A stretch of 64,000 nt of DNA from Acetobacterium bakii (GTDB taxonomy: Bacteria; Bacillota; Clostridia; Eubacteriales; Eubacteriaceae), in the NCBI RefSeq assembly GCF_001263355.1, contig NZ_LGYO01000027.1, positions 85,134-149,133 of the forward strand. Reading direction: 5' to 3'. A program made the position numbers and the translations under genes. Under the pieces are notes generated by a model. It saw only the letters and a program-made list of their open reading frames with translations. It was not told where the DNA came from and did not search any database. The first letter of the stretch is position 1; each line of letters starts with the position of its first letter. Shown here one piece after another: positions 34,400 to 43,122 of the stretch.

Positions 34400-34474
34400 A
34401 ATCGCCCTGGGGACAACGGTAAATCTTTATCGGTATCATGATACCGATAAAGTGACCTTGCCATTGTCTCCAGT
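34400..34474 (+). repeat. R1 copy e: variant with a different upper arm
   Basis: Lower stem CCCTGGGGACAACGGTAAATC resembles other copies, but the upper arm is replaced by a perfect 26-nt palindrome at about 34426-34451 centred on CATG. Ends ATTGTCTCCAG then TTTTATTTG. Shows that the lower stem is kept when the upper arm changes. Confidence 0.7.
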
Positions 34475-34610
34475 TTTATTTGTGAAATAAAACCTGTTAT
34501 TGGCGTCATAGGATTGTGAAAATTCTTTATATTTAGTATAATATGCATAATTAATATTCAAATAATGTTAAACACAATAAATCTTTAAAAAGGTCCGAAG
34601 GGGGAATGTT

Positions 34611-36623
34611 ATGAGCCTGAAAATGTGCAATTTGCTGGATGTGGAAAAATACCTGTTGCTGGAATTGGTCTATTTTCACCTTCCCCCTGCGTTGAAATCA
34701 AGCATCTCCCGGGAAACACCGATGAAACTGGATGTTTACATCGACCTTCTGGATCAGTGCAGCCATTCCATGTATCCCGGGTTCGTCAACAAGTCTCAGC
34801 ATGGTCGGCAATTTATGAAATTGCGCCAGGGATACTTCAGGAGAATCTATGCAACCAGCGAAAACCTGGGGGACATTCTGATCACCGGTTATATGAACGA
34901 CAATCACGGACCCTTCGGAAACACTCTGGAAAAACCAAAAACCAGTTTTGTGGGTCTTGCTTTCGAGGACAGTGAAAACAATGGCGCCGTCACCTTCAGC
35001 GGCTGTGAGCAGATGTATCCGTCCAGTCTGGTGCTGGACTGGGGTGGCTGCTTTGCAGCGTCGCTAGGGGTTATTACCGAGCATCATCACAGAGCCATGA
35101 GTTTTTATGATGCCCACATGCAAGGAATTTTCGGTGAGCGCAATATTCTGGGACATTCCAAAGGCGGCAATCTGGCAACCTATGTTTTCATCAATCGTCT
35201 TCATCAAAACACCAGGGCCTATTGCGTCAATGCCCAGCCTTACTGCTGGTATACCATGAATAATGCCCAGAAGGAAGCTCTGAAAACAGACCGTTTCGAA
35301 TACATTGTCCATGCCGATGATCCCACCCGAAAAGCCAGCTACGTCTCATATATCAGCCGCACCGCACCGCTGAACCGGTATGCCAAAAAGCGCTTTATCA
35401 ACATTCACGGTCTGGCTGAGGTGAATTTTGATGCATTCGGAAATCTCGAAGGGACCCGGGTCATACGGGAAACTACAGACAGTCTCAAGTCCAGGATCTT
35501 TAAGGATTTCACAGCGGAAAGGCGTCTCAACCATGATGAGTGCATGGAACAGTTTCAATCTCAGATTCAGGCAAGTACCGCTATTCCGCGGCTTCTCAGC
35601 ACAACCATGGACGAACTTCTGATGGTAACTGAGGCTCTTGCGGCCATTCTCTGGCTAAAGGACAGTGATGGGAAAGGGGCGTACATCTATCCGCTGCTCA
35701 TTAAAAGTCCTGCGGCCGACGAATTCTATCAGTTGAAACTGCGCAAGGGAAACGGCATCGCGGCCCAGTGCGTCTTTGAGGGCCTGCCATATTTCATCCG
35801 GGATTCACAGCGGTACAACCTGCCCTTTGAAGGCATGGACCAGGCCATGGGCATTACCATCACCTCGGAAATTGCAGTGCCGCTGGGGATTGATGAAAAA
35901 GAAGTCTTTGGGGCACTGGAACTGATCAATAAGAAAAACGGCGTTTTCACCATTGAGGATTTTGCGCTGGTAAACGATATGACTCTGGCCATGCTGGAGG
36001 TTTTTAGAAAATCGGGTCAAACCATTGACAGTTATCGGGATTTTTCCCTTTTGAAAATACGCCGGGGAAATGAAAAACTGTTTGCCATCGAAAAGCACGC
36101 CTATGAGGAAGTGTCTTTTGTTTCAGCGGAAGCAAAAAAATCATTCCTGAACATGATAACCGGCCAAACCCTGGGAACACATGAGGTTCTGACCTTTAAT
36201 CGCCGCAGCTTTAATGCCTCAAAGAAAGCCGAATTCAAAGAGCTGCGAAACCGGGAGTATGCGGAAATTTTCAAAAATCCTAAAGACCGTTATTTAAATA
36301 AAAGCGTGGCAGCGGTTTTGAAACTCGCGCTGCTCCGAGCTAAGGACAAATTAATGCGGATCGATGAAGTGGCTAAAAAAGCCGGCTTTCAGGATAAGCT
36401 CAAAACCCCGGTGAAAGATCTGACGGACGACGAATACGTCCGACTTGAGTATGCGGTGGCCCAGGTAAAGCATCCCATGCTGATGATTGTTAACCCGCCG
36501 TTTAAAGGGTTTAGCGGTGCTGCCTATGAAGCATTATGCAATCAACTGAAACAAGACTGCCAACACAAAACCCTAACAGCACTGGTATTGAGTTTGGAAA
36601 ATGCTGCAGAAGTGCCTGTATAA
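34611..36623 (+). CDS. DUF2974 (Mbeg1-like) lipase-fold + GAF domain fusion
   Basis: 670 residues. About 35-300: an alpha/beta-hydrolase-like DUF2974 region with the nucleophile elbow LGHSKGGNL (Ser183). About 325-470: a GAF domain (LLSTTMDELLMVTEALAAILWL to LALVNDMTLAMLEVF) with GNGIAAQCVFEG in the middle. About 480-670: a region I do not recognise, rich in Lys/Asp. No signal peptide or membrane helix. A serine hydrolase under control of a ligand-binding GAF is the simplest reading; whether it hydrolyses lipids is unknown. GGGGG ribosome site. Confidence 0.65.
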   Translation: MSLKMCNLLDVEKYLLLELVYFHLPPALKSSISRETPMKLDVYIDLLDQCSHSMYPGFVNKSQHGRQFMKLRQGYFRRIYATSENLGDILITGYMNDNHGPFGNTLEKPKTSFVGLAFEDSENNGAVTFSGCEQMYPSSLVLDWGGCFAASLGVITEHHHRAMSFYDAHMQGIFGERNILGHSKGGNLATYVFINRLHQNTRAYCVNAQPYCWYTMNNAQKEALKTDRFEYIVHADDPTRKASYVSYISRTAPLNRYAKKRFINIHGLAEVNFDAFGNLEGTRVIRETTDSLKSRIFKDFTAERRLNHDECMEQFQSQIQASTAIPRLLSTTMDELLMVTEALAAILWLKDSDGKGAYIYPLLIKSPAADEFYQLKLRKGNGIAAQCVFEGLPYFIRDSQRYNLPFEGMDQAMGITITSEIAVPLGIDEKEVFGALELINKKNGVFTIEDFALVNDMTLAMLEVFRKSGQTIDSYRDFSLLKIRRGNEKLFAIEKHAYEEVSFVSAEAKKSFLNMITGQTLGTHEVLTFNRRSFNASKKAEFKELRNREYAEIFKNPKDRYLNKSVAAVLKLALLRAKDKLMRIDEVAKKAGFQDKLKTPVKDLTDDEYVRLEYAVAQVKHPMLMIVNPPFKGFSGAAYEALCNQLKQDCQHKTLTALVLSLENAAEVPV

Positions 36624-36762
36624 AGAACGAAGAGATAGTGATGGATCAATTGCAATCACGGGTAACCCAGAAGTGCAATCTTGCGAAACTTCAGAATTAG
36701 GAAGCAAAGAAGGTTGATTATCATTGTCAACCGTGTAATTGCTGATGCTGGAATTTTGCGCG

Positions 36763-36847
36763 AAAAAAAACAGCCATCTCCCTGGCTGACCGATTTGTGT
36801 CTACGGATACGCAAACGGCCAGGCCGTTGGGAAATGGTGTTTTTTTT
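36763..36847. terminator. Long bidirectional hairpin between convergent genes
   Basis: AAAACAGCCATCTCCC pairs with GGGAAATGGTGTTTT; inside it CCTGGC pairs with GCCAGG and a further short stem follows. A run of eight A at one side and eight T at the other allow termination in both directions, for the lipase/GAF gene (plus) and the DnaQ-like gene (minus). Confidence 0.7.
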
Positions 36848-36867
36848 AACAATCTAATATTACTTGT

Positions 36868-37569
36868 TTATGGGTAAAGGGCCCTGGAAACACGAAAAGA
36901 TTTATCAACACCGGCTTCTTTGCGATGACATTTTCTTTTATATGGTGAATGCTTAATCTTAAACTCCGAGGCAAGATTAAGGGTATCCAATTCTTCCACA
37001 CAGGCAATGGGACCATCATGCATCTTCAATGAATGATACAGGTTATAGGCTGCCAGGCAATCCGTAAGGGCTCGATGAGTGTTGGTATTTTGAATCGCGC
37101 ATTTTTCACACATGGTTGCAAGTTTATGATTGAGTGCTGAACTTTGCTGTTCTCTGAACAGTTCACGAATATCGATAAAATCATTGCTTAAATGGCTCGA
37201 AAGATACATTTCGCAATAATCATATAAAAAATTAATATCCGAATTAACGTTATGCCCAACTAAAACAGTGTCTCCAATAAAAGAAAGGAAAGAATCCAAT
37301 ACTGCCTCAATGGGATTGGCATCAGCAATCATATTGTTGGTGATCCCTGTCAAATTTGTAATATAAGAATTAATGGGGTTCTTTGGTCGGACCATTGATT
37401 GAAAGATAGAAGTGATTTTATCATCACATACTCTAACCGCTCCAATCTCTATGATTTCACAGAATTTGGGGTTAAAACCTGTGGTTTCGATATCAATTAT
37501 CACATAATCATTGGGAAATTCAACAAGATGTTGACCTTTATATGCTCTCATGGCTTCACGTGTACTCAT
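36868..37569 (-). CDS. DnaQ/PolC-type 3'-5' exonuclease domain protein (paralog 1)
   Basis: 233 residues. DEDDh motifs: VIIDIETTGFNP (Exo I), LVGHNVNSDINFLYDY (Exo II) and NTHRALTDCLAAYNL (Exo III with the catalytic His). Proof-reading or RNA/DNA trimming. The C-terminal 35 residues are basic and differ from the paralog at 39123-39803. AAGGAG ribosome site. Upstream sequence shares ATTGGTTATAnAATAA with the paralog's upstream region, hinting at the same control. Confidence 0.85.
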   Translation of the reverse strand: MSTREAMRAYKGQHLVEFPNDYVIIDIETTGFNPKFCEIIEIGAVRVCDDKITSIFQSMVRPKNPINSYITNLTGITNNMIADANPIEAVLDSFLSFIGDTVLVGHNVNSDINFLYDYCEMYLSSHLSNDFIDIRELFREQQSSALNHKLATMCEKCAIQNTNTHRALTDCLAAYNLYHSLKMHDGPIACVEELDTLNLASEFKIKHSPYKRKCHRKEAGVDKSFRVSRALYP

Positions 37570-38019
37570 AAATAATTCTCCTTACTCATAAACTTTTTAT
37601 TTTCAGTAAATGGCACAAATTTTCTTTATAATTATTATATAACCAATAAGCTTTCAATTATCCATGTAAACCTATTTTTTATATTGTCTAAAGCAAAGTT
37701 TACTCAATTGGTTGTCTTGCTGAAAATGCTGAAGGGAAGATCGGCTTATTCTGTTAAACGTTTCTCAGCAGGCCGAGTTATCCCGCCGATTACCAAATCC
37801 TTGAATAGAGCCATAAGTTTGCTTGGCTCAGGCCTTTTATTTCTCTAATTATCATTGTTATTTATTATCCGTTCTGATAGGATAAACCATAGTGTTAAGG
37901 CATAATCAACGATAATTTATAAAAATCAAATAAACTTTTGTTTTAGGGGATTTGAAAATTTGTGTTTGAGACGTTAATTTTGCAATTACCTAAAATACCG
38001 ATTCAATAAGGAGCTCGCA
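37570..38019. other. 450-bp gap without a clear gene
   Basis: Divergent intergenic region. Around 37700-37850 both strands have short open frames (for instance a 22-codon minus-strand frame from about 37803 to 37738, product MALFKDLVIGGITRPAEKRL...), which may be a gene remnant. Nothing firmly identified. Confidence 0.3.
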
Positions 38020-38847
38020 ATGAATTTTAAGTTAATTTATATTTCTCCCAATGGCTCCACACGAAAAACATCCGAGGTTTTGAAGACGGCCATTGAGAAA
38101 AACGGGCATACAGCAGAGCTATTGGATCTGGGGTTGGGAACGAATCGAAATAACTATGATATCATTTTTAACAAGCTAAAAGAAGCGGATGTTGTGGGAT
38201 TTGGTTCCCCGGCTTATCATATGGATCTGCTGGAACCCATGCAGCGGTTGTTTGAAGAAATGCTGTTAAATCCGGAAGTCTATCATTTCAAAGCATTTTT
38301 ATACCTTAATTATGCAGGCATCACCTCAGGTAAAGCTTTTTTAAACACCGCCAAACTGTTTGCGGCCATGGATATTCCCATTATTGGCGGGATGAAGGTT
38401 GTATCACCCCATTTCCATCACCAGGAGCCATTTCCCACGGCCATCAGTGAATCCTTTATTCAAAGCTTTTATTATCAAATGCAGTCAAATGCATTTGCGT
38501 CCATTAAAAGCGAGCGCCTGTACGACATGTTTTCACACCAGAAAATACGGGTGAAGCTGCTGTACCCATTGGTTCATGACTTCAGCAAAAAAAGAGCGCT
38601 GACCATCACTATTCTGTCCGAACAGTGTGTAAGCTGCGGAAAATGCAAAAGAGAATGCCCGGTCGGTGCCATCAGTTTGGATGATACCGCAGTCATCGAT
38701 CTTGAAAAATGCATTCACTGTTATCACTGCCTGACAGCCTGTAAATTAAAGGCCATAGAAGCTCCAATTGAAAAGCTAGACCAAATGATCCGAATCAATA
38801 AACTAATCATCGGCATGGAAAAGCCCCAAAATTATATTTATATGTAA
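38020..38847 (+). CDS. EFR1-type flavodoxin-ferredoxin fusion
   Basis: 275 residues. N-terminal flavodoxin-like half (IYISPNGSTRKTSEVL, GFGSPAYHMDLLEPM) and a C-terminal pair of [4Fe-4S] clusters (CVSCGKCKRECPVG and CIHCYHCLTACKL). Known as EFR1 ferredoxins in anaerobes; carries electrons between a flavin and iron-sulfur centres in the cytosol. Partner enzyme not evident. AAGGAG ribosome site. Sits between the two DnaQ-like genes. Confidence 0.88.
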   Translation: MNFKLIYISPNGSTRKTSEVLKTAIEKNGHTAELLDLGLGTNRNNYDIIFNKLKEADVVGFGSPAYHMDLLEPMQRLFEEMLLNPEVYHFKAFLYLNYAGITSGKAFLNTAKLFAAMDIPIIGGMKVVSPHFHHQEPFPTAISESFIQSFYYQMQSNAFASIKSERLYDMFSHQKIRVKLLYPLVHDFSKKRALTITILSEQCVSCGKCKRECPVGAISLDDTAVIDLEKCIHCYHCLTACKLKAIEAPIEKLDQMIRINKLIIGMEKPQNYIYM

Positions 38848-38993
38848 TTGCAATAAAAATAATCGGAGTGATCGAGCTAAGAAACGGCATCTTTTGGGGC
38901 TGATAATATACTCGTCCTGAGGACGATGATTCAGCATTGTCAAAATTACTTATTTTTGTCTTGAGATTGTTGCTAAAGTAAGTTTCTAAGCAT

Positions 38994-39103
38994 AAAAGTA
39001 AGTCCGGGGGACAATCGTAACATCAGTTATCTGCATCATGACGAACAGGCTCTGCCTGTACGATCATGCAGCAGACAACGATTTACGATTGTCCCCCGGA
39101 CGG
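38994..39103 (-). repeat. R1 copy f: long 3' hairpin element
   Basis: Full copy on the minus strand, 19 nt after the stop of DnaQ paralog 2. Stem changed on both arms to GTCCGGGGGACAATCGTAA/TTACGATTGTCCCCCGGAC. Ends GGACTTACTTTTATG. A related but degenerate CGTCCTGAGGACGATG stretch lies at 38912-38940. Confidence 0.85.
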
Positions 39104-39122
39104 ATTTATGATCTAAAGTATA

Positions 39123-39803
39123 TTAAATAACCAGAGCCGCACTGCCGCTTTTGCCGATCGGACATTTCTTTTTATTCAGGGGATGCTTACTTCCAAGCTC
39201 GGCGCTAAAATTAAGAACATCCAATTTTCCTATGCAATGGGTGGGTTTATATTGGCGCTTTAAATGCTGAAACAGATCATTGATTGCAAGACAATCGGAT
39301 AAGGCTCTGTGTGCATTGGTGTTGCGAATTGCACATTTTTCACATAAAGCCATGATGTTCTGATTTTGAAGGGGTATTGTTTTTTTTCTTAACAAATCCA
39401 TGATATCAATGAAATTATTCTTAAAATAATAGTCCAGATGCTCTTTGCAATGGTCATACAGGAAATTGATATCGTAATTAATGTTATGACCCATTAGAAG
39501 GCTGTCCGCTGCAAAAGAAGTAAAGGCATCCAGTACCTCTTTTTCGGATTGGGAATCCACAACCATTTCATCAGTAATACCGGTCAAATTAGAAATATAA
39601 TTATTAATGGGATTCCTCGGTTTGATTAATGATTGAAATATGGATGTGATTTCATTATTGCATACTTTTACAGCCCCAATTTCAATGATTTCATCATTTT
39701 TGGGGTTGAACCCGGTTGTTTCAATGTCAATAATCACATAATCATCTGGAAAAACAATCAGACTTTTGCCTTTAAACTCTCGTAATACTGGAATAATGCT
39801 CAT
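39123..39803 (-). CDS. DnaQ/PolC-type 3'-5' exonuclease domain protein (paralog 2)
   Basis: 226 residues with the same DEDDh motifs as paralog 1 (VIIDIETTGFNP, MGHNINYDINFLYDH, NTHRALSDCLA-like NAHRALSDCLAINDL). The two proteins align from end to end apart from the last 20-30 residues, which suggests a local duplication split by the EFR1 gene. GAGGAG ribosome site. Confidence 0.85.
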   Translation of the reverse strand: MSIIPVLREFKGKSLIVFPDDYVIIDIETTGFNPKNDEIIEIGAVKVCNNEITSIFQSLIKPRNPINNYISNLTGITDEMVVDSQSEKEVLDAFTSFAADSLLMGHNINYDINFLYDHCKEHLDYYFKNNFIDIMDLLRKKTIPLQNQNIMALCEKCAIRNTNAHRALSDCLAINDLFQHLKRQYKPTHCIGKLDVLNFSAELGSKHPLNKKKCPIGKSGSAALVI

Positions 39804-40111
39804 AACTAATTCTCCTCACTGATATATTTCAAATTTGACCTAAACCATTGAAAACTCACACAAATGGAAATTTAGGTCTATTCTTATTTTATAACCAATT
39901 TTATTAATTTCAATCATTTATTTTGTATATATATTAATTATTTTACAATTATTTTTAAAGAGCAGCAATTAAAGGGAATTTCATGGTATCAAAGCTTTAA
40001 AAATGGTACAATTGAGATAGTTTTCAATGAATCGGACGTTTCGAATATGAATATGATTTGATTAAAAATTGAGATGATTAATAATTTTACTAATGAAATG
40101 GAGCATAATGC
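39804..40111. other. AT-rich intergenic region before pfkA
   Basis: 308 bp of AT-rich DNA between divergent genes. No gene, repeat or convincing promoter identified; TACAAT at about 40007 lacks a good -35. Confidence 0.3.
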
Positions 40112-41206
40112 ATGAATGCAATTAAAAAAATCGGTATTTTAACCGGCGGTGGGGACTGTCCTGGTCTAAACGCCGTTATTCGGGCGGTTACTAAAGCCGC
40201 GATTTCAAACTATGGCTATGAAGTCATCGGTTATAAGTTCGGTTATCGGGGTCTTTATAACAACGACTTTATCAAACTCGATGCCCAGAGTGTTTCGGGG
40301 ATTCTCCACAAAGGCGGAACCATTCTCTACAGCTCCAATAAAGACAATCTCTTTGACTATATGGTGGAAGAGAACGGCCAGAAGATTAAAAAAGATGTTT
40401 CCGATATGGCCGTTGCAAACCTAAAAAAAGAAGGGGTGGATGTACTGGTTGTTTTAGGCGGCGACGGTACATTAACCAGTGCCAGGGATTTTGCTCGTAA
40501 AGGGGTTAATGTCATTGGCGTTCCCAAAACAATTGACAATGATTTATCAAAAACCGATGTAACCTTTGGTTTTAATTCGGCAGTGGATGTGGTTGTGGAT
40601 GCTCTGGATAAACTCCACACAACCGCCGAATCCCACCACCGCATTATGATTCTGGAAGTAATGGGGCGTAATGCCGGATGGATTGCCCTCCATGCAGGCA
40701 TCGCCGGGTCGGCGGATGTGATTCTTATTCCGGAAATACCTTATTCACTGGATGGTATTGTTGCAAAAATCAATGAGCGCAGTCAGCGGGGCATTCCTTT
40801 TAGCATTATTGTGGTTTCCGAAGGGGCCAAAGAAAAAGGTGGGGAACTGACAGTGTGTAAAATTGTCAGTGACTCACCGGATCCGGTGCGCTTAGGCGGG
40901 ATCGGCAATAAACTGGCGTTGGACCTGGAAGGACGAATTCCGGATCATGAATTCCGAAATACGGTTTTAGGCCATCTCCAACGAGGCGGCATCACCTCTG
41001 CCTATGATCGCCTGTTGTCCACCCGGTACGGCATCGCAGCGGTTGAACTTATTGCTGCCGGAAAATTCGGATGCATGGTGGCCCTCCAGGACGGCAAGAT
41101 GACCTATGCTATGTTGGAAGACGTCATCGGTGAAAACAAACAGGTTGATATTCATTCGGAGCTGATCTATGTGGCAAAAAGCCTGGGAGTGTCATTCGGA
41201 GAATAA
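40112..41206 (+). CDS. pfkA: ATP-type 6-phosphofructokinase
   Basis: 364 residues. TGGGDCPGLNAVIRA, GGDGTLTSA (116-124) and GVPKTIDNDL (137-146) are the PFK signatures. Gly in GGDGT (in place of the Asp of pyrophosphate-dependent forms) favours ATP, while length and PKTIDND fit the long, mixed-substrate PFK group. Phosphorylates fructose 6-phosphate in glycolysis. The ribosome site GGAG is a little far (10 nt). A terminator follows. Confidence 0.93.
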   Translation: MNAIKKIGILTGGGDCPGLNAVIRAVTKAAISNYGYEVIGYKFGYRGLYNNDFIKLDAQSVSGILHKGGTILYSSNKDNLFDYMVEENGQKIKKDVSDMAVANLKKEGVDVLVVLGGDGTLTSARDFARKGVNVIGVPKTIDNDLSKTDVTFGFNSAVDVVVDALDKLHTTAESHHRIMILEVMGRNAGWIALHAGIAGSADVILIPEIPYSLDGIVAKINERSQRGIPFSIIVVSEGAKEKGGELTVCKIVSDSPDPVRLGGIGNKLALDLEGRIPDHEFRNTVLGHLQRGGITSAYDRLLSTRYGIAAVELIAAGKFGCMVALQDGKMTYAMLEDVIGENKQVDIHSELIYVAKSLGVSFGE

Positions 41207-41218
41207 CAATAAAATCAT

Positions 41219-41263
41219 AAAGAGCCTTCTCAGTTCATTGCTGAACATGAGAAGGCTCTTTAT
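41219..41263. terminator. Bidirectional terminator between pfkA and the DUF3955 gene
   Basis: AAAGAGCCTTCTCA pairs perfectly with TGAGAAGGCTCTTT, with an inner GTTCA/TGAAC stem. A residues flank one side and T the other. Confidence 0.85.
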
Positions 41264-41515
41264 TTAAGAAGTGGTATCATTGTTATGAAAGGAGTTGACC
41301 CTATATGAATTCTTGTGTTTTTTATATAGGGATCTGATGAAAACAATGAGTCCCGTAATAATGCTCAGGAACAGGAATAAGTAACCCATTGGGATTAAAA
41401 AAAATGGTTCCATAAGCGTCCCGTCCGGAGCAACTTCTGATCCGATAATTCCATATGCTACTGCACAGCCGATTCCCAAAACAATGAAAATGAATGGTAA
41501 AATATATTTTTTCAT
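41264..41515 (-). CDS. DUF3955-type small membrane protein
   Basis: About 83 residues with two membrane helices (YILPFIFIVLGIGCAVAY and LIPMGYLFLFLSIITGLIVFI). DUF3955-like; function unknown. Last gene of a three-gene operon with the HTH and DUF2975 genes. The ATG at 41515 has GGAGG at 5 nt and is preferred over 41527. Confidence 0.65.
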   Translation of the reverse strand: MKKYILPFIFIVLGIGCAVAYGIIGSEVAPDGTLMEPFFLIPMGYLFLFLSIITGLIVFIRSLYKKHKNSYRVNSFHNNDTTS

Positions 41516-41540
41516 GATAACCTCCATAATTATTTATGAT

Positions 41541-41759
41541 TTAACTTGTAACCTTTTGATCTTTTGAATATTCCAGGATATCACCTGGCTGACAATCCAG
41601 TGCTTCGCATAATTTTTCTAAAGTCGAAAACCGCACTGCCTTGGCTTTTTCATTTTTAAGTATGGAAAGATTTGCCATGGTTATTCCCACTTTCTGAGAA
41701 AGTTCTGTGACACTCATCTTTCGTTTTACCAATAATACATCAATATTGATTTTTATCAT
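41541..41759 (-). CDS. Small Cro/CI-type HTH regulator (YozG-like)
   Basis: About 72 residues that are almost all one helix-turn-helix domain (MSVTELSQKVGITMANLSILK) followed by FSTLEKLCEALDCQPGDILEY, the YozG/HTH_26 pattern. Commonly paired with DUF2975 membrane proteins. Probably regulates its own operon. The ATG at 41759 has GAGG at 8 nt; a GTG at 41768 is too close. Confidence 0.85.
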   Translation of the reverse strand: MIKINIDVLLVKRKMSVTELSQKVGITMANLSILKNEKAKAVRFSTLEKLCEALDCQPGDILEYSKDQKVTS

Positions 41760-41769
41760 TATATTCACC

Positions 41770-42246
41770 TCACACTGTTAAATCATTTTCGGATTTGATT
41801 TCAAGTGCAGTTTTTAGCAGTTCCTGAAGAACTGCCGCAAAAAGTGATATCGATAGTGCCGCAAAAATGATGGTTGCTGCGATAATCAACATTGTGGGAT
41901 GTAAAACATTCTGAAATCCAAGAATCACAAGGCCGATCCCATATAATATGATTATCCCAATCCCACACTGTTTAATATGGTTTAATGATTCTACACCTAA
42001 TTCAGAAAAAGCATTTTCACTTTCAATATACTTTAATAGTTTAAATCCTTCAAATAACGCAACAAAAAAGGGGATGGTCGTGATATAGATCCAAATAAGA
42101 ATTGGATATTTCAAATAACCATACTCCGGATTTATCTCTGTCGAATATTCAGCCAACCACGGCAACCCGAATACACATAGCAAGAGAATAGTGACACCAA
42201 TAATAACAATAGCCACTTTTAAAAAATTTATTTTTGCGCCTTTCAT
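41770..42246 (-). CDS. DUF2975 membrane protein
   Basis: About 158 residues with four membrane helices. The pattern (helix pair, FKLLKYIESENAFSELGVESL, helix pair) is DUF2975, typically encoded next to a YozG-type regulator, as here (10 nt apart). May act as a membrane sensor or anti-regulator; not established. The ATG at 42246 has GAGGTG upstream. Confidence 0.8.
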   Translation of the reverse strand: MKGAKINFLKVAIVIIGVTILLLCVFGLPWLAEYSTEINPEYGYLKYPILIWIYITTIPFFVALFEGFKLLKYIESENAFSELGVESLNHIKQCGIGIIILYGIGLVILGFQNVLHPTMLIIAATIIFAALSISLFAAVLQELLKTALEIKSENDLTV

Positions 42247-42275
42247 TGAACACCTCACAATCAATAACTAATCCT

Positions 42276-42304
42276 AGTATATCGTCTTATATATCGTTTG
42301 TCAA
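42276..42304 (-). promoter_or_regulatory. Promoter of the DUF2975-HTH-DUF3955 operon with direct repeats
   Basis: Minus strand: TTGACA, 17-nt spacer, TATACT. The stretch between and over the -10 contains a repeated ACGATATA (two copies 12 bp apart), a likely site for the HTH regulator. Confidence 0.65.
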
Positions 42305-42358
42305 TATATATATATTGATTAACGATTAATTAAACTCAAAATATCATGAATTAGAATG

Positions 42359-42387
42359 TTGACATGAAATTGACACAAACCCATATT
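42359..42387 (+). promoter_or_regulatory. Promoter of the DUF2202 gene
   Basis: TTGACA, 17-nt spacer, CATATT (or TATTAT two bases on). A second TTGACA begins 11 bp downstream of the first. Confidence 0.5.
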
Positions 42388-42455
42388 ATAATGATTCCAT
42401 AATAGGAAACAGCGCTGATAGTTTTCTAACTAATCGAATAAAAAGGAGATAAAAA

Positions 42456-42956
42456 ATGAAACGATTATTAACGACCGTCACATTAATATTAACATTATTT
42501 GGAACAACCGGTATTGCCATGGCTGCTGAAACTCCATACGGATCAGCAAGTGCCCTGGCAGATGAAAGTCTCACTTTGAATGAAATGTTGACTTATGCCA
42601 TTCAGGATGAATATGCAGCGGAAGCCGAATATTCCGAAATTCTCAATATTTATGGTCAAGTTAAACCATTTTCAAGCATCATCAAGGCGGAAACAAAACA
42701 TATCAGTTCACTGATTCCATTATTTGAAACCAACGGGATTGCAATTCCCATAAATGACGCAGATTCCCATGTGGTTCTGCCAGGTTCACTGAAGGAAAGC
42801 TATGTAGTCGGTGTGGAAGCGGAAATAAAAAATATCGCAATGTATGACAGTTTTCTGGAAGAAGATCTTCCAGCCGATGTACGCACCATATTTGAGTCAC
42901 TGAAAGCAGCATCAGAAAGCCATCTGGCTGCCTTCCAAAGAAAAGCGAATAGATAG
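42456..42956 (+). CDS. Exported ferritin-like DUF2202 protein
   Basis: 166 residues. A signal peptide of about 23 residues (KRLLTTVTLILTLFGTTGIAMA, cleavage near AMA|AE) precedes a ferritin-like four-helix segment with EMLTYAIQDEYAAEAEYSEI and KAETKHISSLIPLFE; the E...ExxH pairs could bind two metals. DUF2202 proteins are exported and of unknown function. AAGGAG ribosome site and its own promoter and terminator, so monocistronic. Confidence 0.82.
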   Translation: MKRLLTTVTLILTLFGTTGIAMAAETPYGSASALADESLTLNEMLTYAIQDEYAAEAEYSEILNIYGQVKPFSSIIKAETKHISSLIPLFETNGIAIPINDADSHVVLPGSLKESYVVGVEAEIKNIAMYDSFLEEDLPADVRTIFESLKAASESHLAAFQRKANR

Positions 42957-43002
42957 GTAAGGGAAGACCATTTAAAAGAACCGACAATATTATGAGCAAT
43001 TT

Positions 43003-43038
43003 AAAGGACTGAGTTCGATATCTGAACTCAGTCCTTTT
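43003..43038 (+). terminator. Intrinsic terminator of the DUF2202 gene
   Basis: AAGGACTGAGTTCGA pairs with TCTGAACTCAGTCCTT, then six T. Confidence 0.88.
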
Positions 43039-43064
43039 TTACATTGTTCCAAAGACCGTTTAAT

Positions 43065-43110
43065 AAAAAAAAAGCCGTACCGACAACTGATTAACAATTG
43101 TCGGTACGGC
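43065..43110 (-). terminator. Minus-strand terminator beyond R1 copy g
   Basis: GCCGTACCGACAA pairs perfectly with TTGTCGGTACGGC around an 11-nt loop; on the minus strand it is followed by a long T run. It is a second terminator for the DUF3089 gene, after the R1 element. Confidence 0.85.
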
Positions 43111-43122
43111 GGACAAAATAAT

